Assembly (NCBI GenBank): GCA_002503545.1
Contig: DARY01000008.1
Coordinates: 1-14,790 of the forward strand
Source: Candidatus Methanomethylophilus sp. UBA78
GTDB taxonomy: Archaea; Thermoplasmatota; Thermoplasmata; Methanomassiliicoccales; Methanomethylophilaceae
DNA: 14,790 nucleotides
Reading direction: 5' to 3'
The position numbers and the translations under genes are program-made. Shown here one piece after another: positions 6,857 through 12,420 of the stretch. The notes below the pieces were generated by a model. That model did not search any database and had not been told where the DNA came from. It saw nothing but the letters and a program-made list of their open reading frames with translations. Numbering within the stretch: the first letter of the stretch is position 1; each line of letters starts with the position of its first letter.

Positions 6857-7194
6857 AACAAATGACCGTGGAAGCACAGATACAGGACCTCATCGACAAA
6901 TTCAGGAAGAAGATGTCCGAAGACGAGAAGATGAGGAAAGAGGTGGAGCCCCTCGAGAAGAGCTTCAACTTCGACCTCGGTACGGAGAGGTACTCCATGA
7001 AGCTCAAGAATGCGGACATAACCGACTTCAAGCCCGAGTTCGAGGAGAACGCGGACGTCGTCGTGACCACCACCCCCGAGTATTTCGGACAGCTCCTGAG
7101 CGGCGACCTCAGACCCATGAGGGCCTACATAACCAAGAAGGTCACCATCAAAGGCAAGGTACAGGACCTGATGTTCCTGAAAAAGTTCTTCTGA
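6850..7194 (+). CDS. small SCP2 (sterol carrier protein 2) domain protein
   Basis: A 114-residue protein that is almost entirely one SCP2-like lipid-binding domain. A charged N-terminal helix (about residues 5-38) is followed by strands carrying YSMKLKNADITDF and ENADVVVTTTPEYF. The typical end SGDLRPMRAYITKKVTIKG comes next, then a short helix closing with FLKKFF. The family forms a hydrophobic tunnel for lipids or other non-polar ligands. No signal peptide is present, so it acts in the cytoplasm. The ATG at 6850 overlaps the rnhB stop; ATG 6862 (110 residues) is an alternative. An open frame further upstream inside rnhB is not used in my reading. The ligand in an archaeon is unknown, and isoprenoid lipids or hydrophobic cofactors are guesses. 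Confidence 0.8.
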   Translation: MVKQMTVEAQIQDLIDKFRKKMSEDEKMRKEVEPLEKSFNFDLGTERYSMKLKNADITDFKPEFEENADVVVTTTPEYFGQLLSGDLRPMRAYITKKVTIKGKVQDLMFLKKFF

Positions 7195-7243
7195 AGCGCG
7201 TCCCGCATCGATGAAGAAATCACCGAAACGCCTTACCCTATTA

Positions 7244-7252
7244 CTTTAAATA
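7244..7252 (+). promoter_or_regulatory. TATA box for the initiator tRNA gene
   Basis: CTTTAAATA is centred 30 bp upstream of the first tRNA base in an otherwise gene-free stretch, which is the standard archaeal tRNA promoter layout. Confidence 0.7.
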
Positions 7253-7277
7253 CCAATTAGTATGTAGGGCAAAATAT

Positions 7278-7355
7278 AGCGAGGTAGGGTAGCCAGGATA
7301 TCCCGTCGGGCTCATAACCCGGAGACCGGTCGTTCAAATCGACCCCTCGCTACCA
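7278..7355 (+). tRNA. initiator tRNA-Met (anticodon CAT), CCA encoded
   Basis: A complete cloverleaf. The acceptor stem is AGCGAGG (7278-7284) with CCTCGCT (7345-7351). The D arm spans 7287-7304. The anticodon stem is TCGGG (7306-7310) with CCCGG (7318-7322), loop CTCATAA and anticodon 7313-7315. The T arm is GGTCG TTCAAAT CGACC (7328-7344). Discriminator A7352 and an encoded CCA complete it. The A1-U72 pair and the three stacked G-C pairs next to the anticodon loop mark it as initiator rather than elongator tRNA-Met. No intron is seen. Confidence 0.96.
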
Positions 7356-7387
7356 TCTTCTGCACCGGTTCTGACTTGTTCGGCCCC

Positions 7388-7392
7388 TTTTT
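7388..7392 (+). terminator. oligo-T terminator after the tRNA
   Basis: A run of five T residues 33 bases after the tRNA end, in a GC-rich context. Archaeal RNA polymerase commonly stops at such runs. Confidence 0.5.
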
Positions 7393-7445
7393 CGCATCTT
7401 CTCCGCAGGATCCGCAATGTTCCAACCTCCGATGCGCACAGACCG

Positions 7446-7459
7446 CATGTGCCAGATGT
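7446..7459 (+). repeat. 14-bp direct repeat, copy 1
   Basis: CATGTGCCAGATGT, followed by CTTAAAG and the GC hairpin near 7469-7482. It is identical to copy 2, which starts 59 bp away. Neighbouring bases (GATGC upstream, TAAA and CCCGG downstream) are also partly shared, so an imperfect unit of about 60 bp may be duplicated. Confidence 0.7.
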
Positions 7460-7504
7460 CTTAAAGCCCGGCGGTTCCGCCGATGCCCGCACATGCTCCA
7501 AAAC

Positions 7505-7518
7505 CATGTGCCAGATGT
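7505..7518 (+). repeat. 14-bp direct repeat, copy 2
   Basis: A second exact copy of CATGTGCCAGATGT, followed by GTAAAAATAAAA and the hairpin of the glnK terminator. On the minus strand each copy lies just after a hairpin plus T-rich run. Confidence 0.7.
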
Positions 7519-7520
7519 GT

Positions 7521-7550
7521 AAAAATAAAACCCGGACGATGGCGGCCGGG
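7521..7550 (-). terminator. terminator of the amtB-glnK operon
   Basis: On the minus strand a GC stem (CCCGG at 7550-7546 with CCGGG at 7535-7531) is followed directly by TTTTATTTTT (7530-7521). This is the clearest terminator in the window. Confidence 0.7.
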
Positions 7551-7565
7551 ACGCCTGATGTTTGG

Positions 7566-7595
7566 GCGGGTCCGCCCTCTTGAGGACGGGCCCGC
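7566..7595 (-). terminator. stem-loop just after glnK
   Basis: A 13-bp imperfect inverted repeat (7566-7578 with 7583-7595) with a 4-nt loop, starting 6 bases after the glnK stop. It may protect the 3' end or assist the terminator downstream. Confidence 0.5.
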
Positions 7596-7600
7596 ATCGG

Positions 7601-7969
7601 TCACTGTTCGGTCTGATCCCCGGTCTCCTCCGCAGGTTCCGGTTCCGGCTCCCAGTCGCTTATGCGCACGGCCTGCTCCACCGGCACCACGAATATCCTC
7701 CCGTCACCGTGATGGCCGGTCTTGGCCACGCGACATACGGTCTCGATCACGCACGGGACCTGGGAATCGTCCTCCACGACGATCTCGATCTTCATCTTCT
7801 CGATCTCGTCGACCGTGAACTCCCCGACCCTGTTGGTGAACCTGACCCCCGCCTGCAGACCGCGTCCGGTCACATGCGTGAACGTCATACCCAGCACACC
7901 CTTCTCCTTGAGCGCGTCCTTGACCTCGTCGTACTTCTCCGGACGCACTATCGCTATGACCATCTTCAT
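7601..7969 (-). CDS. glnK: PII nitrogen regulatory protein GlnK
   Basis: A trimeric signal protein that senses 2-oxoglutarate and ATP/ADP and blocks the AmtB channel through its T-loop. The 122 residues align without gaps to enteric PII through the T-loop. VTGRGLQAGVRF (33-44) keeps Gln39, and EKMKIEIVVEDD (57-68) keeps Lys58. Position 51, the uridylylated Tyr in enteric proteins, is Phe51, and position 46 is Asn. The nucleotide loop TGHHGDGRIFV (84-94) is intact. The usual RIRTGE end is replaced by RISDWE plus an acidic tail (EPEPEPAEETGDQTEQ), so the second ATP-contacting Arg is lost. The gene starts 11 bp after amtB with a strong GGTGATGAGG ribosome-binding site. The pairing with amtB makes the role firm. 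Confidence 0.92.
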   Translation of the reverse strand: MKMVIAIVRPEKYDEVKDALKEKGVLGMTFTHVTGRGLQAGVRFTNRVGEFTVDEIEKMKIEIVVEDDSQVPCVIETVCRVAKTGHHGDGRIFVVPVEQAVRISDWEPEPEPAEETGDQTEQ

Positions 7970-7980
7970 TCCTCATCACC

Positions 7981-9282
7981 TCACAGATACGCCGGCTCCC
8001 CGTGCTCCACGATGTCCTGTCCGATGGCCTCCTCGTCATCCGATATGCGGACCGTCATGAACTTCGATATGACCCAGATGATAGCATACGATACGGCGAA
8101 GCAGAAGACCAGGGTGACCGCCACTGCGACGATCTGTCCCACGAACAGGTCCACGCCGCCGTATATCAGCCCGTCCACACCCGAGAGGGACGACTTCGCG
8201 AATATGCCCGTGGAGATCGCACCCCATATGCCTCCTATGCCGTGCACGCCGAAGACGTCCAGAGCGTCATCGAACTTGGTCTTTGATCTGATGAGTCTGA
8301 CGGCCATGAAGCACAGGACTCCTCCGACCGCGCCGATCAACATGGATTCCGCAAAGCCGACGTAGGCCGCTCCGGGAGTGATGGCGACCAGTCCCGATAT
8401 GGCTCCGGCGATGAGACCCAGCACTCCGACCCTCCCCACCGTCAGGTATTGGGCGACGGCCCATGCGGCCATTCCGCAGGCTCCGGCGATCTGGGTCGTG
8501 AAGAACGCATGCACCGCGACTTCGTCGGCCGCACCGCTGGATCCCCCGTTGAATCCGAACCATCCGATCCACAGAAGGGCCGCCCCCAGGAAGGCGAACG
8601 GTATGCTGTGGGCGCGGGCCTTGCGGGTCCCGGCCAGTCTGGGACCTGCGAATATGCACAGTGCCAGACCTGATACTCCGGCGCAGATGTGGACCACGGT
8701 TCCCCCTGCGAAGTCGAGGACGGTGAGGTACTGGTCGAACCAGCCGCCTCCCCAGACCCAGTGCGCCATGGGAGCGTAGACGAGCACCGACCACACGATC
8801 AGGAACCAGACCATGGCGTTGAAGCGTATGCGCTCCGCGCATGCACCGATGATCAGGGCGGCGGTGACTATGGCGAACATCATCTGGAACGTTGCGAACT
8901 GCAGGGACGATATGCCTCCGTCGGACGCCTCCTCGGTGAGTCCCCCGAAGAACAGGTGCTGGAGGTTGCCGATGACGGCAGCGTCGCTGCCGAAGGCGAG
9001 CGAATACCCCACCACGACCCAGGATATGCTCATGATGGCGATCGCGGCCAGCGTCTGGGCTATGATAGAGGACATGCTCTGTCTCCTAAGCATACCGCCG
9101 TAGAACATGGCGATGCCCGGGACCATGGCGAAAACCAGGACCGAACTCACCATTATCCAGGATATGCTCCCGGTGTCGCCGGCACCGGGCGCGGCGGCCG
9201 AGTCCTGCGAACCCAGGACGGCGGCGGCTGCGAAAACGGCCAACACCGCAACGGCGGCGGCCAGGATGAAAGACTTCTTCAC
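7981..9282 (-). CDS. amtB: ammonium transporter AmtB/Amt family
   Basis: A membrane channel that takes up ammonium. The 433 residues begin with a signal-peptide-like segment (MKKSFILAAAVAVLAVFAAA) followed by the Amt fold of 11 membrane helices. Hallmarks are MVPGIAMFYGGMLRR (53-67), HWVWGGGWF (174-182), LDFAGGTVVHI with Asp190 and His198, WFGFNGGSSG (241-250) and FGVHGIGGIWG with His347. His198 and His347 are the twin pore histidines, and Asp190 matches the essential Asp of enteric AmtB. The start codon is GTG at 9282-9280, supported by GGAGG at 9295-9291. glnK follows in the same operon. Expression is probably repressible, because an 18-bp perfect inverted repeat lies between the likely TATA box and the start codon. 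Confidence 0.95.
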   Translation of the reverse strand: MKKSFILAAAVAVLAVFAAAAVLGSQDSAAAPGAGDTGSISWIMVSSVLVFAMVPGIAMFYGGMLRRQSMSSIIAQTLAAIAIMSISWVVVGYSLAFGSDAAVIGNLQHLFFGGLTEEASDGGISSLQFATFQMMFAIVTAALIIGACAERIRFNAMVWFLIVWSVLVYAPMAHWVWGGGWFDQYLTVLDFAGGTVVHICAGVSGLALCIFAGPRLAGTRKARAHSIPFAFLGAALLWIGWFGFNGGSSGAADEVAVHAFFTTQIAGACGMAAWAVAQYLTVGRVGVLGLIAGAISGLVAITPGAAYVGFAESMLIGAVGGVLCFMAVRLIRSKTKFDDALDVFGVHGIGGIWGAISTGIFAKSSLSGVDGLIYGGVDLFVGQIVAVAVTLVFCFAVSYAIIWVISKFMTVRISDDEEAIGQDIVEHGEPAYL

Positions 9283-9299
9283 GTTTTTTGCCTCCGATG

Positions 9300-9309
9300 A
9301 ATCATGATT
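9300..9309. promoter_or_regulatory. 10-bp palindrome in the amtB leader
   Basis: AATCATGATT is a perfect palindrome in the predicted 5' leader, just upstream of the ribosome-binding site. It could be a weak second operator half or chance in AT-rich DNA. Confidence 0.25.
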
Positions 9310-9318
9310 TTGATTTTA

Positions 9319-9336
9319 ATTAGACAAATGTCTAAT
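9319..9336. promoter_or_regulatory. operator-like inverted repeat of amtB-glnK
   Basis: ATTAGACA-AA-TGTCTAAT is a perfect 8-bp inverted repeat with a 2-bp spacer. With the TATA box at 9345-9351, transcription would start near 9321, so a bound protein would sit across the start site and repress. Archaeal nitrogen genes are repressed by NrpR in some methanogens, but the published NrpR sites (GGAA-N6-TTCC type) do not match this one. Confidence 0.65.
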
Positions 9337-9344
9337 CGTATTTC

Positions 9345-9351
9345 AATATAA
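9345..9351 (-). promoter_or_regulatory. probable TATA box of amtB-glnK
   Basis: The minus strand reads TTATATT. This predicts a start near 9321 and a leader of about 39 nt carrying GGAGG. TTAAAATC at 9313-9320 is a less good alternative because the start would fall on the ribosome-binding site. Confidence 0.5.
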
Positions 9352-9456
9352 CCGTTCTAACAAACAAATCGTACGATGATATGCCGATGAATGACTATAT
9401 TATGACGGAAAAATGCGTAATTACCGCAGGATGCAGAGAAAAACCGACGAAATATG

Positions 9457-9482
9457 AAAAAAGGACCGCCTTGCGGCGGCCC
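9457..9482 (-). terminator. terminator of the TPR gene
   Basis: On the minus strand the stem GGGCCGCC (9482-9475) pairs with GGCGGTCC (9470-9463), apart from one mismatch, around a 4-nt loop. Six T residues (9462-9457) follow, 17 bases after the stop codon. Confidence 0.75.
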
Positions 9483-9498
9483 GTATAAGTTTGGATAA

Positions 9499-10041
9499 TC
9501 AGAGGAGGCTCTTGGCCTCTTCGGTGGACATGTCGAGGGCCTTGAGCATGTACTCGAGGGCCTTCTTGGCGTAGGGCGCCCTGGCCTTCGGGTCCTCCAG
9601 GATGTCCCCGTGGTTGCCCATTATGTTGTTGTAGTACTCGATGGCGAACTCGGAGTACAGGGATGCGGCAAGGCTCTCGTCGATCTGCGCCGCCTCGTTG
9701 TACGCCTTCTCGGCCTCGTCGTACTTGCTTATGGAGATGCAGAAGAGCCCGTAGGATTGGTAGTAGTCGGCCTTGTCGCCGTCCAGCTCGATGGCCCTGT
9801 TGTAGGCCTCCATGATCTCCTCGTCCTTGATCTTGGCTCCGAACATCCCGGAGGCGTAGTTCCCGCACTCCGCCCTGTAGTACCAGCCTTCGGCATCGTC
9901 GGGGTATTCGTCGGCGTACTTCTTGAACGCGGAGTAAGCCTTCTTGAAATCCCCGCTGTCCATAGCCTTCATCGCGGCATCGAACTTCTTCTGTGCCGCT
10001 GGGTCCCTCTCCGGTGCGGAACCGGACATCTCGTCTGCCAT
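9499..10041 (-). CDS. TPR-repeat protein, partner unknown
   Basis: A 180-residue soluble, acidic, helical protein built of about four tetratricopeptide-like units at roughly residues 15-48, 49-88, 90-121 and 127-170. Examples are DFKKAYSAFKKYADEYPDDA, EEIMEAYNRAIELDGDKADY and KYDEAEKAYNEAAQIDESLA. TPR arrays bind other proteins. No other domain, signal or membrane segment is seen. I chose ATG 10041-10039. The open frame extends to 10158, but the TATA box at 10062-10071 sits about 25 bp before 10041, which points to a leaderless start there, and the extension does not look like protein. It is divergent from the DUF2284 gene across 115 bp, so the two may share control, but a functional link is speculative. 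Confidence 0.78.
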   Translation of the reverse strand: MADEMSGSAPERDPAAQKKFDAAMKAMDSGDFKKAYSAFKKYADEYPDDAEGWYYRAECGNYASGMFGAKIKDEEIMEAYNRAIELDGDKADYYQSYGLFCISISKYDEAEKAYNEAAQIDESLAASLYSEFAIEYYNNIMGNHGDILEDPKARAPYAKKALEYMLKALDMSTEEAKSLL

Positions 10042-10061
10042 GAGGACCCAATTAACGTGTT

Positions 10062-10071
10062 GTTTTAAAAC
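10062..10071 (-). promoter_or_regulatory. TATA box for the TPR gene
   Basis: GTTTTAAAAC, a perfect palindrome centred about 25 bp upstream of the ATG at 10041. It excludes the longer open frame. Confidence 0.65.
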
Positions 10072-10125
10072 TTTTTTAGAAAACCGGCGGAGAGGGAGGT
10101 AAGACGGCCCCTGCGCATCCAACAT

Positions 10126-10135
10126 CAATATATTG
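10126..10135 (+). promoter_or_regulatory. TATA box for the DUF2284 gene
   Basis: CAATATATTG, a palindromic TATA box centred about 26 bp upstream of the ATG at 10157. This is leaderless spacing. Confidence 0.65.
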
Positions 10136-10156
10136 TCAAGATGAGATTCCCAAACC

Positions 10157-10726
10157 ATGCCGATAGAGGAGCTTTGGAATCAGCTCGCGCATGCCAAAAA
10201 GGCTTCGGACTATACCTTCAGGGAGATAGGCGTCCCGAAGATGACTCTTTCGGAAGCCAAGAAGTGCAGGAAGCTGTGCGAACAGAACGTGTGCAAATGC
10301 TACGGGACCAACTGGGGGTGCCCTCCCGGCGCCGGGAACCTGGGGGACTGCATGGCCCAGGTGAAGAAATACAGCCATGCCGCCGTGGTCTACCGCAAGA
10401 GCGCAGTCGACATCAAGGACCAGGACGCCCTGAAGAGCCTGTCCGGCGTACTGCAGAACCACCTCAGGGACTTCAGGAACCTCCTCACGGAGAACGGCTA
10501 CCAGGCCATGTGCCTCGCCGACGGGGGATGCAACTACTGCGGCGTCTGCGCATACCCCAACGAGTGCAAATTCCCCGAGCAGAGGGTGAACTCGATAAGC
10601 GCGTACGGGATCATGCTGATGGAGTACCTCGAGGACAACGGCATAGAGTTCCGCTTCGAGGACGGTTACGCCACCTTCTACGGGCTGGTCTTCTACAACG
10701 AGAAGGACGATAAAGCATCGTCCTGA
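10157..10726 (+). CDS. cysteine-rich predicted metal-binding protein (DUF2284 family)
   Basis: A 189-residue cytoplasmic protein with 11 cysteines in the pattern of the DUF2284 family. The first cluster is Cys37, 41, 46, 48 and 55, the last in NWGCPPG. Cys65 and Cys119 stand apart. The second cluster is GGCNYCGVCAYPNECKFP with Cys125, 128, 131 and 137, resembling a 4Fe-4S ligand set. The end, ISAYGIMLMEYLEDNGIEF, is also family-typical. Members are common in anaerobic archaea and bacteria and have no proven function, so an iron-sulfur or other metal role is inferred from the cysteines. The start is fixed by the TATA box 26 bp upstream. It is a single gene, divergent from the TPR gene and followed by a terminator before gatC. 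Confidence 0.84.
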   Translation: MPIEELWNQLAHAKKASDYTFREIGVPKMTLSEAKKCRKLCEQNVCKCYGTNWGCPPGAGNLGDCMAQVKKYSHAAVVYRKSAVDIKDQDALKSLSGVLQNHLRDFRNLLTENGYQAMCLADGGCNYCGVCAYPNECKFPEQRVNSISAYGIMLMEYLEDNGIEFRFEDGYATFYGLVFYNEKDDKASS

Positions 10727-10744
10727 ACCGATCTCCGTCCTTCC

Positions 10745-10770
10745 GGGGGCCGGCCTCCCCCCTCCCTTCT
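10745..10770 (+). terminator. probable terminator after the DUF2284 gene
   Basis: GGGGG (10745-10749) pairs with CCCCC (10757-10761) around a GC-rich loop and is followed by a pyrimidine-rich run ending CCCTTCTT. There is no long T tract. Confidence 0.45.
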
Positions 10771-10783
10771 TACCTTGGGTAAA

Positions 10784-10793
10784 TAATATAATA
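10784..10793 (+). promoter_or_regulatory. TATA box for gatCAB
   Basis: TAATATAATA lies 33-42 bp upstream of the gatC ATG, predicting a leader of about 10 nt. No strong ribosome-binding site is seen. Confidence 0.6.
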
Positions 10794-10825
10794 CCCACCG
10801 CCGATTGGTGCCACAGGTCTTCAAT

Positions 10826-11098
10826 ATGGACAGAGATGTTGTCGCGCGTGTCGCCAGGGCCGCGCACATAAAACTTACAGACGATGAATTGGAGAGGTAC
10901 AGCAAGGACCTCGCCGATATCCTGGACTATTTCGAGGTTCTCGACGAGGCCCCCGGTCACGAGGGGGTCGGGGTCAACCCCGTGGAGGTAACGAACATCC
11001 TGAGGGACGACGTGCCCGGACAGGAGATAGATTCGACCGAACTGCTCAGGGACATGAAGACCTATGAGAACTACATCAGGGGGCCCAAACTGGTATGA
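10826..11098 (+). CDS. gatC: Asp/Glu-tRNA amidotransferase subunit C
   Basis: The small subunit of GatCAB, which wraps around GatA and GatB and stabilises the complex. The 90 residues from ATG 10826 are normal. DVVARVARAAHIKLTDDELE and LADILDYFEVLDEA near the N-terminus are typical GatC helices, and NILRDDVP is the conserved C-terminal motif. A TTG seven codons upstream is a less likely start. The last codons overlap the gatA start as ATGA, so translation is coupled. In archaea GatCAB usually converts Asp-tRNA(Asn) to Asn-tRNA(Asn), since GatDE handles Gln. Confidence 0.92.
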   Translation: MDRDVVARVARAAHIKLTDDELERYSKDLADILDYFEVLDEAPGHEGVGVNPVEVTNILRDDVPGQEIDSTELLRDMKTYENYIRGPKLV

Positions 11099-12420
11099 GC
11101 GACAGGGACACCCTTTCCAAACTCGATAAGATAAACTCGGTCTACGGAATGTTCCATGATTTCGGCGGGGAGTGGACCGATGATACCGAATTCCTCTTCT
11201 CCGCCAAGGACAACCTCACCTCCAAGGGGTTCGAGACCTGCGCCGGTTCCAGGATCCTCGAGGGCTACCGCCCCGCCTTCGACGCGACCGCCATCGCCAG
11301 GATGAAGGAGGCCGGAGGGCAGCTCATCGGCAAGACCAACATGGACGAGTTCGGCTTCGGCACGTTCTCGGCCAACTCCGCCTTCGAGGTACCGAAGAAC
11401 CCGTTCGACCTCGGCCGTTCCTGCGGGGGGTCCTCCGGGGGGTCGGCCTGCGCCGCCGCGGTCCTCGAGGACCACGTGTCCCTCGGCGTCTCCACCGGGG
11501 GGTCGGTGTGCTGCCCCGCCAGTTTCTGCGGGACATATGGGATCGTCCCCACCTACGGCAGGGTCTCCAGGTACGGTCTCATCGACTACGGCAACTCGCT
11601 CGACAAGATCGGACTCCTCTCCATGGACCCGGCCAAGCTCTCGGAGTACCTCCCGGTCATATCCGGGAAGGACCCCAAGGACCCGACGTCCTGCGTGCAG
11701 CCCGAACTCAGGATCGAGCACAGGAGGATCTCCTCGGTAGCGGTCCCCAGGGAGTCCGTCGAGGGGATATCGGATTCCGTCAAAAAAGCGTTTACAGACG
11801 CCCTGGAATCTCTCAGGAGCATGGGCGTCGACGTCGAGTACGTCGACATGCCCCAGCTGAAGTACGCCATGCCCGCGTACTACGTCCTGGCCACCTCCGA
11901 GGCGTCCACCAACCTGGCCAGATACTGCGGGATGAGGTACGGCCGTCAGGACGGGGACCTCTCGCTGGGGTTCGACGACTACTTCACCAGCTTCAGGACC
12001 GAGTACTTCGGCGACGAGGCCAAGAGGAGGATACTCCTCGGTACCTACACCAGGATGGAGGGCTTCCGCGACAGGTACTACGCCAAGGCCCTGCAGGTCA
12101 GGATGGGGGTCATAGATGCGTACAAGGCGCAGTTCAGGGACCACGATGCGGTCCTCACGCCGACGATGCCGTTCGTGTCCCCCAGATTCGAGGACATATC
12201 GGCCATGAGCCCGGTGGAGAACTACAAGGCCGACTTCCTGACAATCCCGCCGAACCTGGCGGGAACGCCCCACCTGAACTGCCCGTGCGGATACGACGGC
12301 GACGGCATGCCGATAGGCATGCAGTTCGTCACCGACCACTGGAACGAGGACCTCCTCCTCACCATGGCGGAGGACTGGGACAGGCAGTTCGAGGTCAGGC
12401 ATGCGGAGGTGAAGGTATGA
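11095..12420 (+). CDS. gatA: Asp/Glu-tRNA amidotransferase subunit A (amidase-signature glutaminase)
   Basis: GatA hydrolyses glutamine and passes the ammonia to GatB. The Ser-cisSer-Lys triad is visible as Lys38 (SAKDNL), Ser113 (CGGSSGGSA) and Ser137 (STGGSV). All three are exactly 41 residues earlier than Lys79, Ser154 and Ser178 of the Staphylococcus enzyme, so spacing is kept and the N-terminal helical part is shortened. The total is 441 residues against the more usual 470-490. GKTNMDEFGFG and PTYGRVSRYGLIDYGNSLDKIG are classical GatA. Two usually conserved residues around the nucleophile differ: the family's GSDTGGSIRxPA is here GVSTGGSVCCPA. The gene overlaps gatC and gatB by 4 bp each. 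Activity is likely, but the substitutions deserve note. Confidence 0.93.
   Translation: MSDRDTLSKLDKINSVYGMFHDFGGEWTDDTEFLFSAKDNLTSKGFETCAGSRILEGYRPAFDATAIARMKEAGGQLIGKTNMDEFGFGTFSANSAFEVPKNPFDLGRSCGGSSGGSACAAAVLEDHVSLGVSTGGSVCCPASFCGTYGIVPTYGRVSRYGLIDYGNSLDKIGLLSMDPAKLSEYLPVISGKDPKDPTSCVQPELRIEHRRISSVAVPRESVEGISDSVKKAFTDALESLRSMGVDVEYVDMPQLKYAMPAYYVLATSEASTNLARYCGMRYGRQDGDLSLGFDDYFTSFRTEYFGDEAKRRILLGTYTRMEGFRDRYYAKALQVRMGVIDAYKAQFRDHDAVLTPTMPFVSPRFEDISAMSPVENYKADFLTIPPNLAGTPHLNCPCGYDGDGMPIGMQFVTDHWNEDLLLTMAEDWDRQFEVRHAEVKV

Larger units (their letters stand above)
7356..7600. other. 245-bp gene-free region between tRNA-Met and glnK
   Basis: No convincing gene. Open frames here run antisense through the tRNA or have composition unlike protein. 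It contains the tRNA terminator, two copies of a 14-bp element each beside a GC hairpin and an A/T run, and the terminators of the convergent amtB-glnK operon. A short hairpin, CGGCGG-TT-CCGCCG, lies near 7469-7482. Confidence 0.6.

Noticed and set aside
7446..7518. A possible mini CRISPR array
   Set aside because: There are only two 14-bp copies with one 45-bp spacer between them, no third repeat and no cas gene. This is too short and too few.
7312..7597. Small minus-strand open frames between the tRNA and glnK
   Set aside because: They run antisense through the tRNA or across terminator hairpins and repeats and have no family signature. The peptide read antisense to the tRNA is a common false annotation.
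9353..9456. A possible C/D box RNA upstream of amtB
   Set aside because: GATGAT-like sequences occur, but no proper C box (RTGATGA) paired with a D box (CTGA) at normal spacing was found.
10042..10158. A 39-residue N-terminal extension of the TPR protein
   Set aside because: It crosses the TATA boxes of both divergent genes and has no TPR character.
11508..12416. An in-frame upstream extension that would give GatB 749 residues
   Set aside because: This stretch is a frame-shifted reading of gatA with no GatB homology. GatB begins exactly at the ATGA overlap at 12417.
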